64,000 bases of DNA from Gordonia sp. SL306. GTDB lineage: Bacteria; Actinomycetota; Actinomycetes; Mycobacteriales; Mycobacteriaceae. The stretch covers positions 3,100,001-3,164,000 of the forward strand of contig NZ_CP113063.1 in the NCBI RefSeq assembly GCF_026625785.1, in the 5' to 3' direction. The notes beneath the pieces were generated by a model. That model saw nothing but the letters and a program-made list of their open reading frames with translations. It ran no database searches and had not been told where the DNA came from. A program made the translations under genes and the position numbers. This document shows positions 33,931 to 42,483 of the stretch, in pieces (the stretch's first letter is position 1; every line of letters starts with the position of its first letter).

Positions 33931-34440
33931 ATGGCACGACGGCTCAGCTACTCGGCGCGCTTCACCCACCCCGCGGAGACTCTCTACCAGGCACAGAACA
34001 CCCGGCAGTACTGGGATGACATGATGGCGGGGTTCCAGATGATCTCGCCACACTGCGAGGTCGAGTCCTTCACCTCCGATGAGACCGGTATGAAGGTCGT
34101 CCTCAAGCAGACGATCGGGCGCGACCAACTCCCGCCGCTTGCCCAGACCGTCCTGATGAAGGACATGGTCATCACCCGCGAGGAGTCGTTCGGTGTATTC
34201 GACCCGGACAACACCAAGGGCAACTACAACGCCTCCATCCCGGCGGGCCCGGGCAGCCTCAACGGCTGGCAGGAACTCTTCCCCACCGAGACCGGCTGCA
34301 CCATCCGCAAGACCAGCGAGGTCAAGGTCTTCATCCCGTTCGTCAACGGCAAGCTCGAGCAGCTGATGCTGGTCAACCTGGTCGATCTCTTCCGGGCCGA
34401 GGCCGAGTACGCGGCCGACTGGGTCACCAAGAACCTCTGA
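33931..34440 (+). CDS. DUF2505 family protein, copy 2
   Basis: A 169-residue paralogue of the gene just upstream, sharing the initial SYSARFTHPAETLYQAQ segment, the Y-W pair near residue 30, and the C-terminal FVNGKLEQLMLVNLVDLFRAE helix. It is less like copy 1 in the middle, which suggests separate ligands. Function unknown. It lies 15 bases after copy 1 and 22 bases before a methyltransferase gene, so the three are likely co-transcribed. Confidence 0.82.
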   Translation: MARRLSYSARFTHPAETLYQAQNTRQYWDDMMAGFQMISPHCEVESFTSDETGMKVVLKQTIGRDQLPPLAQTVLMKDMVITREESFGVFDPDNTKGNYNASIPAGPGSLNGWQELFPTETGCTIRKTSEVKVFIPFVNGKLEQLMLVNLVDLFRAEAEYAADWVTKNL

Positions 34441-34462
34441 GATCCTCGTCCGGGCGCGGCGG

Positions 34463-35230
34463 ATGAAACGGGTCGGTCGGATCACGCGGGGGACCACCAA
34501 CATCAATCGCCTTCGGCGCGTGGACCGATGGATGGTCCACGACGATGCGATCGTCCGAGTCCTGAGTGACGTGCCGCAGCCGGTCGTCGTCGACCTGGGA
34601 TACGGCGCCCGCCCCGACACCGCTGTCGAGATGGCACTGCGTCTGCGGAAGGTCGCTCCGGAACTCCGGATGGTGGGTCTCGAGATCGATCCCGAACGCG
34701 TGGTGGAACCTCGTGCCGGTGTCCGGTTCGCGCTCGGCGGTTTCGAATTGGCCGGTCTCACCCCGCATCTCGTCCGCGCGTTCAATGTCTTGCGGCAGTA
34801 CGACGAGGACGAGGTCGCCGCGGCGTGGGCGCAGATGCAGGCGGCACTCGCGCCGGGCGGGCTCATCGTCGAAGGCACATGCGACGAGATCGGCCGTCGT
34901 TGCTGCTGGGTTGTCCTGGACGCCGACGGGCCGCGCACGTTGACGTTGTGCTGGTCGCCCGAGCACACCGAACGGCCGTCCGAACTCGCCGAGCGGTTGC
35001 CCAAGGTGCTGATCCACCGCAACGTCCCCGGCGAACCCGTCCACCGGCTCCTGCAACTCGCGGATCGGTGCTGGGATGTGGCGGCGACGCACGCCGCCTA
35101 CGGTCCGCGGATTCGCTGGCGTCAGGCGCTGACGCTGCTCCGTGCGCAGGGGACAGACGTCGTGATCCCCCGGGGCCGCAGCGTCGACAACGTTCTGACG
35201 GTGCCGTGGTCGGAGGTCGCGCCGAGGTAG
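34463..35230 (+). CDS. SAM-dependent methyltransferase-fold protein
   Basis: A 255-residue class I methyltransferase-like protein. Motif I appears as VVVDLGYGARPDTAVEMA (about residues 41-58) and motif II as MVGLEIDPERVVEP; an ALAPGGLIVEGTCDEIG segment fits the strand-4 region. The GYGARP variant departs from the usual GxGxG. The N-terminal TTNINRLRRVDRWM is characteristic of an actinobacterial subgroup without known substrate. It lies in the DUF2505 transcription unit and upstream of the nitrilase. Confidence 0.75.
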   Translation: MKRVGRITRGTTNINRLRRVDRWMVHDDAIVRVLSDVPQPVVVDLGYGARPDTAVEMALRLRKVAPELRMVGLEIDPERVVEPRAGVRFALGGFELAGLTPHLVRAFNVLRQYDEDEVAAAWAQMQAALAPGGLIVEGTCDEIGRRCCWVVLDADGPRTLTLCWSPEHTERPSELAERLPKVLIHRNVPGEPVHRLLQLADRCWDVAATHAAYGPRIRWRQALTLLRAQGTDVVIPRGRSVDNVLTVPWSEVAPR

Positions 35231-35242
35231 GCGGGGTACGGA

Positions 35243-35292
35243 GCGGCGGAGCCGTTCGTTCAGATGCCGCGGCGGAGCCGTTCGTTCAGATG
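35243..35292. repeat. 24-bp direct repeat upstream of the nitrilase gene
   Basis: The 24-bp sequence at 35243-35266 (GCGGCGGAGCC through TTCAGATG) is repeated exactly at 35269-35292, a period of 26 bases. It ends 36 bases before the nitrilase start and lies wholly in the intergenic space. Confidence 0.8.
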
Positions 35293-35328
35293 GTTGTCAG
35301 CTGTTCACCGGTGGCTACCCTGGTGCCC

Positions 35329-36162
35329 ATGCGAATTGCGATGGCGCAGATCACGTCGGGCACCGATCCGACCGCCAACCTCGAGTTGGTCGCGTCCGCC
35401 GCGCACACGGCGGCCGACGGCGGGGCCGATCTGGTGGTGCTGCCGGAGGCCACGATGTGCCGTTTCGGGGTGCCGCTGGGGCCGGTGGCCGAACCCGTGG
35501 ACGGCCCGTGGGCGACGGCGGTGTCGGAGATCGCCGCGCGGCACGAGATCACCGTGGTCGCGGGGATGTTCACCCCGGCCGGTGATCGCGTGCGCAACAC
35601 ACTGCTGATCGCCCGGCCGGACGGCACTCGTCTGTCCTACGACAAGATCCACCTGTACGACGCGTTCGGATTCGCCGAGTCCCGCACGGTCGCGCCGGGG
35701 GAGGACCCGTTGATCTTCGAGATCGGTGACGTCACGGTCGGTGTCGCGACCTGTTACGACATCCGTTTCCCGGCGCTGTTCACCGAACTGGCGGCGCGCG
35801 GGGCGCAACTGATCGTGGTGCCGGCTTCGTGGGGCGCGGGTCCGGGGAAAGTTCACCAGTGGGAGGTGCTGGCGACCGCTCGAGCGTTGGATTCGACGGC
35901 GTTCGTCGCGGCGGTCGGACAAGCACTGCCTGCGGATTCGTCGGTGCGTGAGTTGTCGGCGCCCACCGGCACAGGACACAGCCAACTCACAGATCCCTTC
36001 GGTAGCGTGGTCGCAACATATGACGACGGCGTGCATATCGGCGTCCACGACATCGATACTCGCGCAGTGGAGAAGGCCCGCAACACCCTGGCCGTTCTCG
36101 ACAATCAACGGCCTATCCGACCGGCCTCGGCACCCATGACCACTGAGGACCTCACGACATGA
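35329..36162 (+). CDS. Carbon-nitrogen hydrolase (nitrilase superfamily), Rv0480c type
   Basis: A 277-residue member of the nitrilase superfamily. The Glu-Lys-Cys triad is visible: VVLPEATM (Glu), YDKIHLYDAFGF (Lys) and VGVATCYDIRFP (Cys). The sequence begins MRIAMAQITSGTDPTANLEL, typical of the Nit1/Nit2-like branch of deaminated-glutathione and omega-amidases, which repair or salvage small amides. It matches Rv0480c by type and neighbourhood. Its stop overlaps the ATG of the following envelope protein gene (ATGA). Confidence 0.88.
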   Translation: MRIAMAQITSGTDPTANLELVASAAHTAADGGADLVVLPEATMCRFGVPLGPVAEPVDGPWATAVSEIAARHEITVVAGMFTPAGDRVRNTLLIARPDGTRLSYDKIHLYDAFGFAESRTVAPGEDPLIFEIGDVTVGVATCYDIRFPALFTELAARGAQLIVVPASWGAGPGKVHQWEVLATARALDSTAFVAAVGQALPADSSVRELSAPTGTGHSQLTDPFGSVVATYDDGVHIGVHDIDTRAVEKARNTLAVLDNQRPIRPASAPMTTEDLTT

Positions 36163-37271
36163 CCGACAGCGAGAACAGCGACAGCGCGAAGCCCGGCAAC
36201 GGCCCCACCGACAGCGGCGCCGCAGGCGAGCAGCCCCGGAGCGAGCAGCCCGCAGGCGAGCGGCCCGGAAGCGAGAGCCCACCCCCGGCCGATACCGGTG
36301 AGCACACGACCCGGTTCGACCCTCCGTCGACCGAGGAATCCCCGCGCGCCTACTCGCAGGTCGGCCGCGCCGACACCACCCGATTCGAGGACCAGGGGCA
36401 GACGACGGGATTCGGACCGTCCGACGGATTCGCCCCGATCCCGCCGAACACGGATCCCGGCGTCGTGACGACGGCGCCCGTCCGGCGTAAACGCAGCACC
36501 GGCAAGATCATCGCGGCGTCGTCGGCCGCCCTCGTGATCCTGCTCGTCATCGCCGCGGTCGGTAGCGAGCTCTACCTGCGCAACAAGGCAACCGACTGCA
36601 TGCAGAGCGCCTTCTCGGACCTCACCGGTACCGAGACGTCGGTGTCGCTGAGCCGAAAGCCGATGCTGCTGCAAGGTTTTGGCAACGATATCCCGTTCGT
36701 GCAGATCGACACCGCCGACAAGCCCGGTGAGATGCGCCTGCACGCGCGAGCAGAAGGCATCAAGGGCGACGGCGACAGCTCCACCATCCACTCACTGGTC
36801 GGCACCGGCTTCGTTCCGTTCGACCGGGTGGTCGCGATGAGCAAATCCATGACCTCCGGAGCCGACTCGTCTGCGGCCGGCGCCGGGCAGTCGGGAGCCG
36901 CGGGCCTGATGCAGGGCGCCACCATCGACTCGATGACCGGGAACGCGGCCGACGGCACGATCCAGGTGGACTCGTCGGTGCAGCTCGCGTTCCTGCCGAT
37001 CCCGGTGTCGACGACGATCAAGCCGACCGTGCAGGACGGCCATGTCCACTTCGAGGTCGTCAAGGCCAACGCGTTCATCTTCGGTATCCCCGCGGACTTC
37101 GCCCAGCAGGTCGTCGACAGCGTCTCGGATTCGCTCTTCGGTCAGCTGAATCAGGTCACCGTGAAGAACCTGAAGGTGACCGATCAGGGCGTGGACTTCG
37201 CCGTGGACGGCGACGACGTGAAGCTCAGCGGTCAGGTCGCAGGCGGTTCGGGCGACTGCAAGGCGGCGTGA
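36159..37271 (+). CDS. DUF2993 (LmeA-like) membrane-anchored envelope protein, Rv0479c type
   Basis: A 370-residue protein with a disordered N-terminal half rich in Pro, Gly, Ser and Glu, one transmembrane segment (IIAASSAALVILLVIAAVG, about residues 114-132) and an extracytoplasmic DUF2993 domain with LSRKPMLLQGFGNDIPFVQI and a C-terminal KLSGQVAGGSG. Some DUF2993 proteins (LmeA) act in mycobacterial lipomannan maturation; this protein's ligand is not shown. Gene order next to the nitrilase matches Rv0480c-Rv0479c. It is translationally coupled to the nitrilase by an ATGA overlap. Confidence 0.8.
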   Translation: MTDSENSDSAKPGNGPTDSGAAGEQPRSEQPAGERPGSESPPPADTGEHTTRFDPPSTEESPRAYSQVGRADTTRFEDQGQTTGFGPSDGFAPIPPNTDPGVVTTAPVRRKRSTGKIIAASSAALVILLVIAAVGSELYLRNKATDCMQSAFSDLTGTETSVSLSRKPMLLQGFGNDIPFVQIDTADKPGEMRLHARAEGIKGDGDSSTIHSLVGTGFVPFDRVVAMSKSMTSGADSSAAGAGQSGAAGLMQGATIDSMTGNAADGTIQVDSSVQLAFLPIPVSTTIKPTVQDGHVHFEVVKANAFIFGIPADFAQQVVDSVSDSLFGQLNQVTVKNLKVTDQGVDFAVDGDDVKLSGQVAGGSGDCKAA

Positions 37272-37334
37272 CGCGTCACCCTCCGGTGTGAGAGCGGACG
37301 CCGGACCTGCGGCGACGCGAGTGTCGTCGGATCG

Positions 37335-37366
37335 CCGGTAAGCTGGGAGATGTCCGATTTTACCGG
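37335..37366. repeat. Inverted repeat between the DUF2993 and DUF1542-type genes
   Basis: CCGGTAA (37335-37341) and TTACCGG (37360-37366) are perfect 7-bp arms with 18 bases between them, in the 156-base gap. It is either an operator for the downstream gene or a weak terminator. Confidence 0.3.
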
Positions 37367-37427
37367 TCTGGTGGGATGCCGACGGCTCCCGAGCTGACGG
37401 GTGAGGTGTACCCAGACGGAGGAGAAA

Positions 37428-38276
37428 ATGAGCGCACTGATCCTGATCGCTCTCGTGGTCCTGGTGGTCGTGGGCATCGTCGTGATGTCCCAGCAGCGAT
37501 CGGGTGCCAATGCCGCCCGTTCGCTCGATGATGCCAAGGCCGATGCCCGGCAGGCCATCGAACGTCTCGGGGGCCAGGTCTTCATGCTGGTCGGCGACGG
37601 CCCGGCGTCGAAGCAGGCACTCGCCGATGCCGGAGAGCGCTACAACGCCGCCGGATCCCAGATCGAGCAGGCCAACAGTGTCGCCCAGGCGAGACTGGCC
37701 AAGCAGACCGCGATCGAGGGCCTCTACTACGCCCGCGCCGCGCGGACCGCGATGAATCTCGACCCCGGCCCGCCGATCCCGGAACTGGAAGGCCAGAAGA
37801 GTGCCGGAGCGGTCACCGAGGACCGGACGGTCGACTTCGAAGGGCGTCAGGTCGAGGCGTCACCCGGCCCGTCGTCGCGGACGCCCAACTACTACCCCGG
37901 CGGTCGCGTCGCAGGACGGCCGGTGCCTGCGGGCTGGTACTCCGAGCCGTGGTGGAAGCCCGCGCTGGTCGCCGGCGCCTGGGGCATCGGTTCGATGTTC
38001 CTGTTCTCCGCGATGTTCTCGGGCATGGCCGGGGTCAACTATGACGCCAACGCCTTCGAGAGCGGTGCCGGTGACGGTTCCGATGCCGGTGCCCTCGACA
38101 GCGGTGACGGCGGAGGAGACGGTGGCGACGGCGGAGGAGACGGTGGTGACGGCGGCGGTGACTTCGGCGGCGGAGACGGTGGCGGCGATGGCGGCGGCGG
38201 TTTCTTCGACGGTGGCGGTGACGGCGGCGGCGGTTTCTTCGACGGTGGTGGCGACTTCGGCGGGTTCGACTTCTGA
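37428..38276 (+). CDS. Membrane protein with a Gly/Asp-rich C-terminal tail (DUF1542-like)
   Basis: A 282-residue protein. It has an N-terminal transmembrane segment (ALILIALVVLVVVGIVVM), a coiled-coil region with DUF1542-like features (SLDDAKADARQAIERLGGQ; about residues 30-120), a proline-rich linker, a second hydrophobic segment near residues 183-205, and a tail of about 65 residues made of GDGGG, GGGFFDGGG and similar units ending FGGFDF. GGAGGAG lies just before the ATG at 37428. Function unknown. The tail looks extracellular and flexible; Asp and Gly could bind calcium, but no RTX nonapeptide is present. Confidence 0.75.
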   Translation: MSALILIALVVLVVVGIVVMSQQRSGANAARSLDDAKADARQAIERLGGQVFMLVGDGPASKQALADAGERYNAAGSQIEQANSVAQARLAKQTAIEGLYYARAARTAMNLDPGPPIPELEGQKSAGAVTEDRTVDFEGRQVEASPGPSSRTPNYYPGGRVAGRPVPAGWYSEPWWKPALVAGAWGIGSMFLFSAMFSGMAGVNYDANAFESGAGDGSDAGALDSGDGGGDGGDGGGDGGDGGGDFGGGDGGGDGGGGFFDGGGDGGGGFFDGGGDFGGFDF

Positions 38277-38286
38277 TCGGCAAACG

Positions 38287-39201
38287 CTAGGTGAAGACGA
38301 CCGTCTTCCGGCCGTGCACGAGGACCCGGTCCTCGAGGTGCCACCGCAGTCCTCGCGACAGCACCAGCGTCTCGATGTCGCGACCCTGGCGCACCATGTC
38401 GGCCACGGTGTCGCTGTGGTCGACCCGGATGACGTCCTGCTCGATGATCGGCCCCGCGTCGAGGTCGGCGGTGACGTAGTGGCAGGTCGCGCCGATGAGC
38501 TTCACCCCACGCGCGAACGCCTGGTGATAGGGCCGCGCCCCGATGAAGCTGGGCAGGAAGCTGTGATGGATGTTGATCGCCCGGCCTGTCCAGGCGTCGC
38601 ACAGTTGGGGAGGCAGGATCTGCATGAAGCGGGCGAGTACGACCGCATCGGGTGAATAGCCGTCGACGACGCGACCCAATTCCTCGAAGGCGGCACCCTT
38701 GTTGTCCGGCGTGAACGACACATGATGAAACGGTACGTCGAACCGCGTGACCAGGTCCTCGAGGTCGCGGTGGTTGCCGACCACCGCAGATACGTCGGCC
38801 GGTAGCTCGCCACGGTGGGCGCGGCCCAGCAGGTCGACGAGACAGTGGGTCTCCTTGCTGACCAGCAGCACCACCGACTTCGGAGACCCGGAGTCGGTGA
38901 GGCGCCACTCGGTCCCGGGTCCCAGCTCGGCCGCCACCTCGTCGGCGAACCGGGCCCGCATCTCGTCGACGCTCATCGCCACCGACCCGGCGCGCACCGT
39001 CTGGCGGGTGAAGAACCAGCCCGTCTCGGCATCGGAGTGATAGCCGGCTTCGGTGATCCAGCCGCCGATCTCGGCGAGGAAGCCGGAGATCCGCGCGACG
39101 ATGCCGGTGCGGTCCGGGCACCCGAGGGTCAGCACGTACCGATGTTCGGGGTCGGCTCGGTCTGTGGTTGTCGCTGCTGAGGACGTCTCGGGTGCTGCCA
39201 C
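38287..39201 (-). CDS. purU: Formyltetrahydrofolate deformylase
   Basis: A 304-residue enzyme releasing formate from 10-formyltetrahydrofolate, balancing one-carbon pools. An N-terminal ACT-type domain ([20 protein letters not shown]) precedes the formyltransferase fold with [16 protein letters not shown] sequence, [14 protein letters not shown] (catalytic His) and the acidic [13 protein letters not shown]. Length and motifs are normal for PurU. The GTG at 39201 is chosen since it leaves a short leader before the ACT domain and avoids overlap with deoC. It is divergent from deoC with only 27 bases between the starts. Confidence 0.92.
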   Translation of the reverse strand: MAAPETSSAATTTDRADPEHRYVLTLGCPDRTGIVARISGFLAEIGGWITEAGYHSDAETGWFFTRQTVRAGSVAMSVDEMRARFADEVAAELGPGTEWRLTDSGSPKSVVLLVSKETHCLVDLLGRAHRGELPADVSAVVGNHRDLEDLVTRFDVPFHHVSFTPDNKGAAFEELGRVVDGYSPDAVVLARFMQILPPQLCDAWTGRAINIHHSFLPSFIGARPYHQAFARGVKLIGATCHYVTADLDAGPIIEQDVIRVDHSDTVADMVRQGRDIETLVLSRGLRWHLEDRVLVHGRKTVVFT

Positions 39202-39228
39202 ATCTGTCAGTGTGCCAAGCTCGTGTGT

Positions 39229-39906
39229 GTGACCACCAGCGACCTGACCCGCCGCGACGTCGCGGCCATCATCGACCACACCCTGCTCAAGCCCGAGGCG
39301 ACCCGAGCCGCGGCCGAGGCGGCGGTCGCGGAGGCCGCCGAGCTGGGCGTCTACGCGGTCTGCCTGTCGCCGTCGATGCTGCCGATCGACACCGGGGACC
39401 AGAAGACCTGCGTGGTGGCGGGGTTCCCGTCGGGCAAGCATCACTCGCTGGTGAAGGCGTCTGAGGCGCGGCTGGCCGTGGACACCGGGGCCGACGAGGT
39501 CGACATGGTGATCGACGTGGGTGCGGCCGTGGACGGGCGATTCGACGAGGTGTTCGCCGATGTGCTGACCGTCCGCGAGGCCATCGGGGAGGGCATCGTG
39601 CTGAAGGTCATCATCGAGTCCGCGGCACTGCTCGAGCTGACCGGCCCCGACACCGTCACCGAGGTGTGCCGTCGCGCCGTGCAGGCCGGGGCCGCGATGG
39701 TCAAGACCTCCACCGGTTTCCACCCTTCCGGCGGCGCGAGCGTCGAAGCGGTGCGGCTCATGCGCGCGGCCGTCGGCGATCGCGTCGGCGTCAAGGCGAG
39801 CGGCGGGATCCGAACCGCCGAGTTCGCCGCCGAACTCATCGCGGCGGGCGCAACGCGGCTCGGACTGTCGTCGTCGCGCGCTGTGCTGGACGGTTTCCCG
39901 GCGTAG
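39229..39906 (+). CDS. deoC: Deoxyribose-phosphate aldolase
   Basis: A 225-residue class I aldolase cleaving 2-deoxyribose-5-phosphate to acetaldehyde and glyceraldehyde-3-phosphate in deoxynucleoside catabolism. The motifs [26 protein letters not shown] and the Schiff-base lysine in [14 protein letters not shown] (Lys159) are present, along with [13 protein letters not shown] for phosphate binding. It corresponds to Rv0478. The GTG at 39229 is used; another GTG six bases upstream would add two residues. Few bases separate it from divergent purU, so the promoters overlap. Confidence 0.94.
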   Translation: MTTSDLTRRDVAAIIDHTLLKPEATRAAAEAAVAEAAELGVYAVCLSPSMLPIDTGDQKTCVVAGFPSGKHHSLVKASEARLAVDTGADEVDMVIDVGAAVDGRFDEVFADVLTVREAIGEGIVLKVIIESAALLELTGPDTVTEVCRRAVQAGAAMVKTSTGFHPSGGASVEAVRLMRAAVGDRVGVKASGGIRTAEFAAELIAAGATRLGLSSSRAVLDGFPA

Positions 39907-39919
39907 CCGGTTCGGAGGA

Positions 39920-40870
39920 TCAGGCCCGCACCCGGCGTGATTCGACTGCCGCGCGGGCGTCTTCGGCGATCAGATCCGCGTTGACCGCTGCGCCCGCGCT
40001 CACCCCGGCTCCCATCGAGACGGCGACCGTGGCGGCGAGATCGGCAACGTTGCCGGCTGCCCAGACGCCCGGGACGTCGGTCATGCCCATCGGTCCGGTC
40101 GCGACGTACTGGCCGCCCATCGGATGATCGGCGAGTGTGCCGCCGAGTCGGGTGAACAGTGCCGAGCGCACCACGAACCGAGGCGCGACCACCACGGCCT
40201 CGCGTTCCACTTCAGAGCCGTCGGCCATGACAACAGCCCGCACCGCGCCGTCGGCGATCGCCAGATGGTCGACGAGTCCGTCCACGACCGTGACACCCAG
40301 CGCCGAGAGCTGTTCCGCCTCTTCGTCTCCGATTTCGGGGATGGTGTGGGTGAACAAGGTGACATCGTCGCTCAGCTGGCGGAACATCAGCGTCTGGTGT
40401 ACCGACATCGGGCTGGTGCCGAGCACGCCGATCCGCCGACCACGCACCTCGTATCCGTGGCAGTACGGGCAGTGCAGCACCGATGATCCCCAGAGCTCCT
40501 GCACGCCCGGGACTTCCGGAAGCTCGTCGACGAGACCGGACGCGAGGACAACGCGTCGTGCGGTGATCACGGTGCCGTCGCCCAGCGTGAGATCGAAACG
40601 GCCGGAGTCGCTGCGCGTTCCGTCGACGACCTCCGCGGCGCGGATCTCGACGCCGTAGCCACGGGCCTCGGCGCGCCCCTTCTCGAGCAGTTCGAGGGGA
40701 GGTGTGCCCTCGTGGCCGAGGACGTTGTGGGCGTGCCCGGCCGGGGCGTTGCGCGGTTGGCCGGCGTCGAGGACGACGACCGAGCGCAGGGATCGGGCCA
40801 AGGCGGTCGCGGCGCTCAGGCCTGAGGGGCCGCCGCCGACGATGGCGACATCGAAGGTGTTGCTGCTCAT
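39920..40870 (-). CDS. Thioredoxin-reductase-like NAD(P)/FAD oxidoreductase
   Basis: A 316-residue flavoprotein. The FAD motif VAIVGGGPSGLSAATALAR opens the protein; the redox pair is CPYCHGYE (C-x2-C, about residues 137-140), and the NADPH region follows (RRIGVLGTSPMSVHQTL); the C-terminal FAD motif is GVWAAGNVADL. Size and layout are those of low-molecular-weight thioredoxin reductase-like enzymes. It is the downstream partner of a His-rich methyltransferase (26 bases apart), and both are divergent from an XRE-cupin regulator; together they look like a small detoxification operon. The substrate is unknown. Confidence 0.87.
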   Translation of the reverse strand: MSSNTFDVAIVGGGPSGLSAATALARSLRSVVVLDAGQPRNAPAGHAHNVLGHEGTPPLELLEKGRAEARGYGVEIRAAEVVDGTRSDSGRFDLTLGDGTVITARRVVLASGLVDELPEVPGVQELWGSSVLHCPYCHGYEVRGRRIGVLGTSPMSVHQTLMFRQLSDDVTLFTHTIPEIGDEEAEQLSALGVTVVDGLVDHLAIADGAVRAVVMADGSEVEREAVVVAPRFVVRSALFTRLGGTLADHPMGGQYVATGPMGMTDVPGVWAAGNVADLAATVAVSMGAGVSAGAAVNADLIAEDARAAVESRRVRA

Positions 40871-40896
40871 TGTTTCTCTCGCTTTCGGCAGGTGAT

Positions 40897-41763
40897 CTAG
40901 GAGGTCTCGGGTCGTCGTGCGATCCAGGCGATGCGACTGCTGCGCACGACCAGGTCGTCGCGCTGGCGTAGGGAGGTCGGGTTGTTGTCGTGTAGGAGTC
41001 GGTCGACGGCCGCCAGGTCGTCCGCGGAGGCCACGCCGGTGAGGCCGGACCGCACCCGCGTCAGCCACTCGACCGCGTAGTCGGCCGCCGCGGCGGGCGG
41101 ATTGTCGAGGTCGGTCGGGATGTCGCGGGTCTCGACGATTTCGAAGCCTGCCGCGGTGATGGTCGGCTCCCAGTCGGGTCGCCCGTTCCATCCGCCGTTC
41201 CAGCCCTTCCCGAGGATCGCATCACGCAGCCGCTGCTCCATCTCGCCGTCGGCGGATTCCGTGGGCAGGAAGGTCGGCGGCTGCGCGATCTCGACGACGG
41301 CGAGGACGCCGCCGGGTCGCAGAGCCCGGAACGTCGAACGGAGCAGCGATTGCGCGTCGGCGAAATGGTGCAGCGTCGACGACGCCCACGCGACGTCGAC
41401 GTCGGTGATGTCGTCGGGGAGTGCGCTGTCCAGGTCGGCCGTCACGGTGCGGACCTGTCCGTCGAGGCCGGCCTGCTGCGCGGCCCGGGCAACGCGTTCG
41501 AGCAGTTCGGCCGAGTTGTCGAGCGCGACGATCTGCGACGACGTGAATCGCCGGGCCAGTGCGAGCGTCCCGGTGCCGGTTCCGGAGCCGAGGTCGACGA
41601 TCGTCCGAGGCTCGGGCACGAGTGCCGCGATCCGGTCGAAGACCTCGTGGAGGTAGTGGCCGTTCACGGCGGCGTCGAGGTCGAGGACCGTCGCCATCGT
41701 CTCGGCATCGGGATGATCCCCGTGTCCGTGCGTGTGGTGATGGGTGTCGTGGGAGTGCGCCAT
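40897..41763 (-). CDS. SAM-dependent methyltransferase with a histidine-rich N-terminus
   Basis: A 288-residue class I methyltransferase. The first 20 residues contain HSHDTHHHTHGHGDH, with nine histidines. SAM motifs are TIVDLGSGTGTGTLALARRF (I), IVALDNSAELL (II), TADLDSALP, and ALRPGGVLAVVE. The His-rich leader could bind Ni, Zn or a metalloid, so a metal- or metalloid-related methylation is a reasonable idea but only inference. The ATG at 41763 is chosen; an in-frame ATG at 41793 would run into the operator. It forms a probable operon with the downstream reductase and is divergent from the XRE-cupin gene. Confidence 0.85.
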   Translation of the reverse strand: MAHSHDTHHHTHGHGDHPDAETMATVLDLDAAVNGHYLHEVFDRIAALVPEPRTIVDLGSGTGTGTLALARRFTSSQIVALDNSAELLERVARAAQQAGLDGQVRTVTADLDSALPDDITDVDVAWASSTLHHFADAQSLLRSTFRALRPGGVLAVVEIAQPPTFLPTESADGEMEQRLRDAILGKGWNGGWNGRPDWEPTITAAGFEIVETRDIPTDLDNPPAAAADYAVEWLTRVRSGLTGVASADDLAAVDRLLHDNNPTSLRQRDDLVVRSSRIAWIARRPETS

Positions 41764-41783
41764 GACATCGAGGGTAGCGGCGC

Positions 41784-41800
41784 TATGCGTCATGCGCATA
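41784..41800. promoter_or_regulatory. Operator candidate between the methyltransferase and XRE-cupin genes
   Basis: TATGCG (41784-41789) and CGCATA (41795-41800) are inverted around TCATG in the 48-base divergent gap. A single partial copy, TTGCGTA, occurs at 41806-41812. The element would lie in both promoters and is the natural target of the XRE-cupin protein. Confidence 0.5.
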
Positions 41801-41811
41801 TAGTCTTGCGT

Positions 41812-42375
41812 ATGGAGCAAGAAATCGATGCTGTCGTCCGCCAGCGCATCCGCGGCCTGCGCATCGCGAAGGGCTGGACCCTCGACTCGATGGCCGCGCG
41901 CTGTTTCCTCAGTCCGTCGACACTGAGCCGGATCGAGACCGGTCACCGCAGGGTCGCGCTGGATCAGCTGGTGCCGATCGCCCGCGCGCTGGGCACCTCG
42001 CTGGATCAGCTCGTCGAACCGGTCGGCGACGACGACGTCGTGATCCGGCCCGAGCCGCACACATCGGCAGGCATGACCGTCTGGAAGCTCTCCCGCGACG
42101 GCACGCCCGGCGGGGTGACGGTGGCCAAGATGCGGGTGACTCCCGAGCATCGCGTCGATCCAGAACACCTCGGGGTTCACCCTGGTCGGGAGTGGTTCAC
42201 CGTGATCTCCGGGACCATCCGTCTCCACTTGGGCGAACGTGTGATCCTGGTGCCGCCGGGTCAGGCGGCGGAGTTCTCGACGATGGTTCCGCACGGAATG
42301 ACGGCGGTCGACGGGCCCGCCGAGATCGTGTCGATCTTCGATCACGACGGTGAGCGGGCGCATATCCCCGGGTGA
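41812..42375 (+). CDS. XRE-cupin transcriptional regulator
   Basis: A 187-residue regulator with an N-terminal XRE domain (residues 8-62; WTLDSMAARCFLSPSTLSRI) and a C-terminal cupin (about 100-180) with PGREWFTVISGTIRLHLGE and LVPPGQAAEFSTMVPHGM. It is divergent from the methyltransferase/reductase pair, with an inverted repeat in the gap, so it probably controls that operon. The ATG at 41812 gives the natural XRE N-terminus. It is unrelated in detail to the XRE-cupin protein next to benE. Confidence 0.86.
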   Translation: MEQEIDAVVRQRIRGLRIAKGWTLDSMAARCFLSPSTLSRIETGHRRVALDQLVPIARALGTSLDQLVEPVGDDDVVIRPEPHTSAGMTVWKLSRDGTPGGVTVAKMRVTPEHRVDPEHLGVHPGREWFTVISGTIRLHLGERVILVPPGQAAEFSTMVPHGMTAVDGPAEIVSIFDHDGERAHIPG

Positions 42376-42483
42376 GAAGGCGTCCGCCGCGCCACGGGGC
42401 GAAATGGGCCACAACGTGAACTCAGCGACATCACAGCAGGCAGGCCGGGTTTTCTCGGATTTCATCGGTACGCTGGACTCGTT

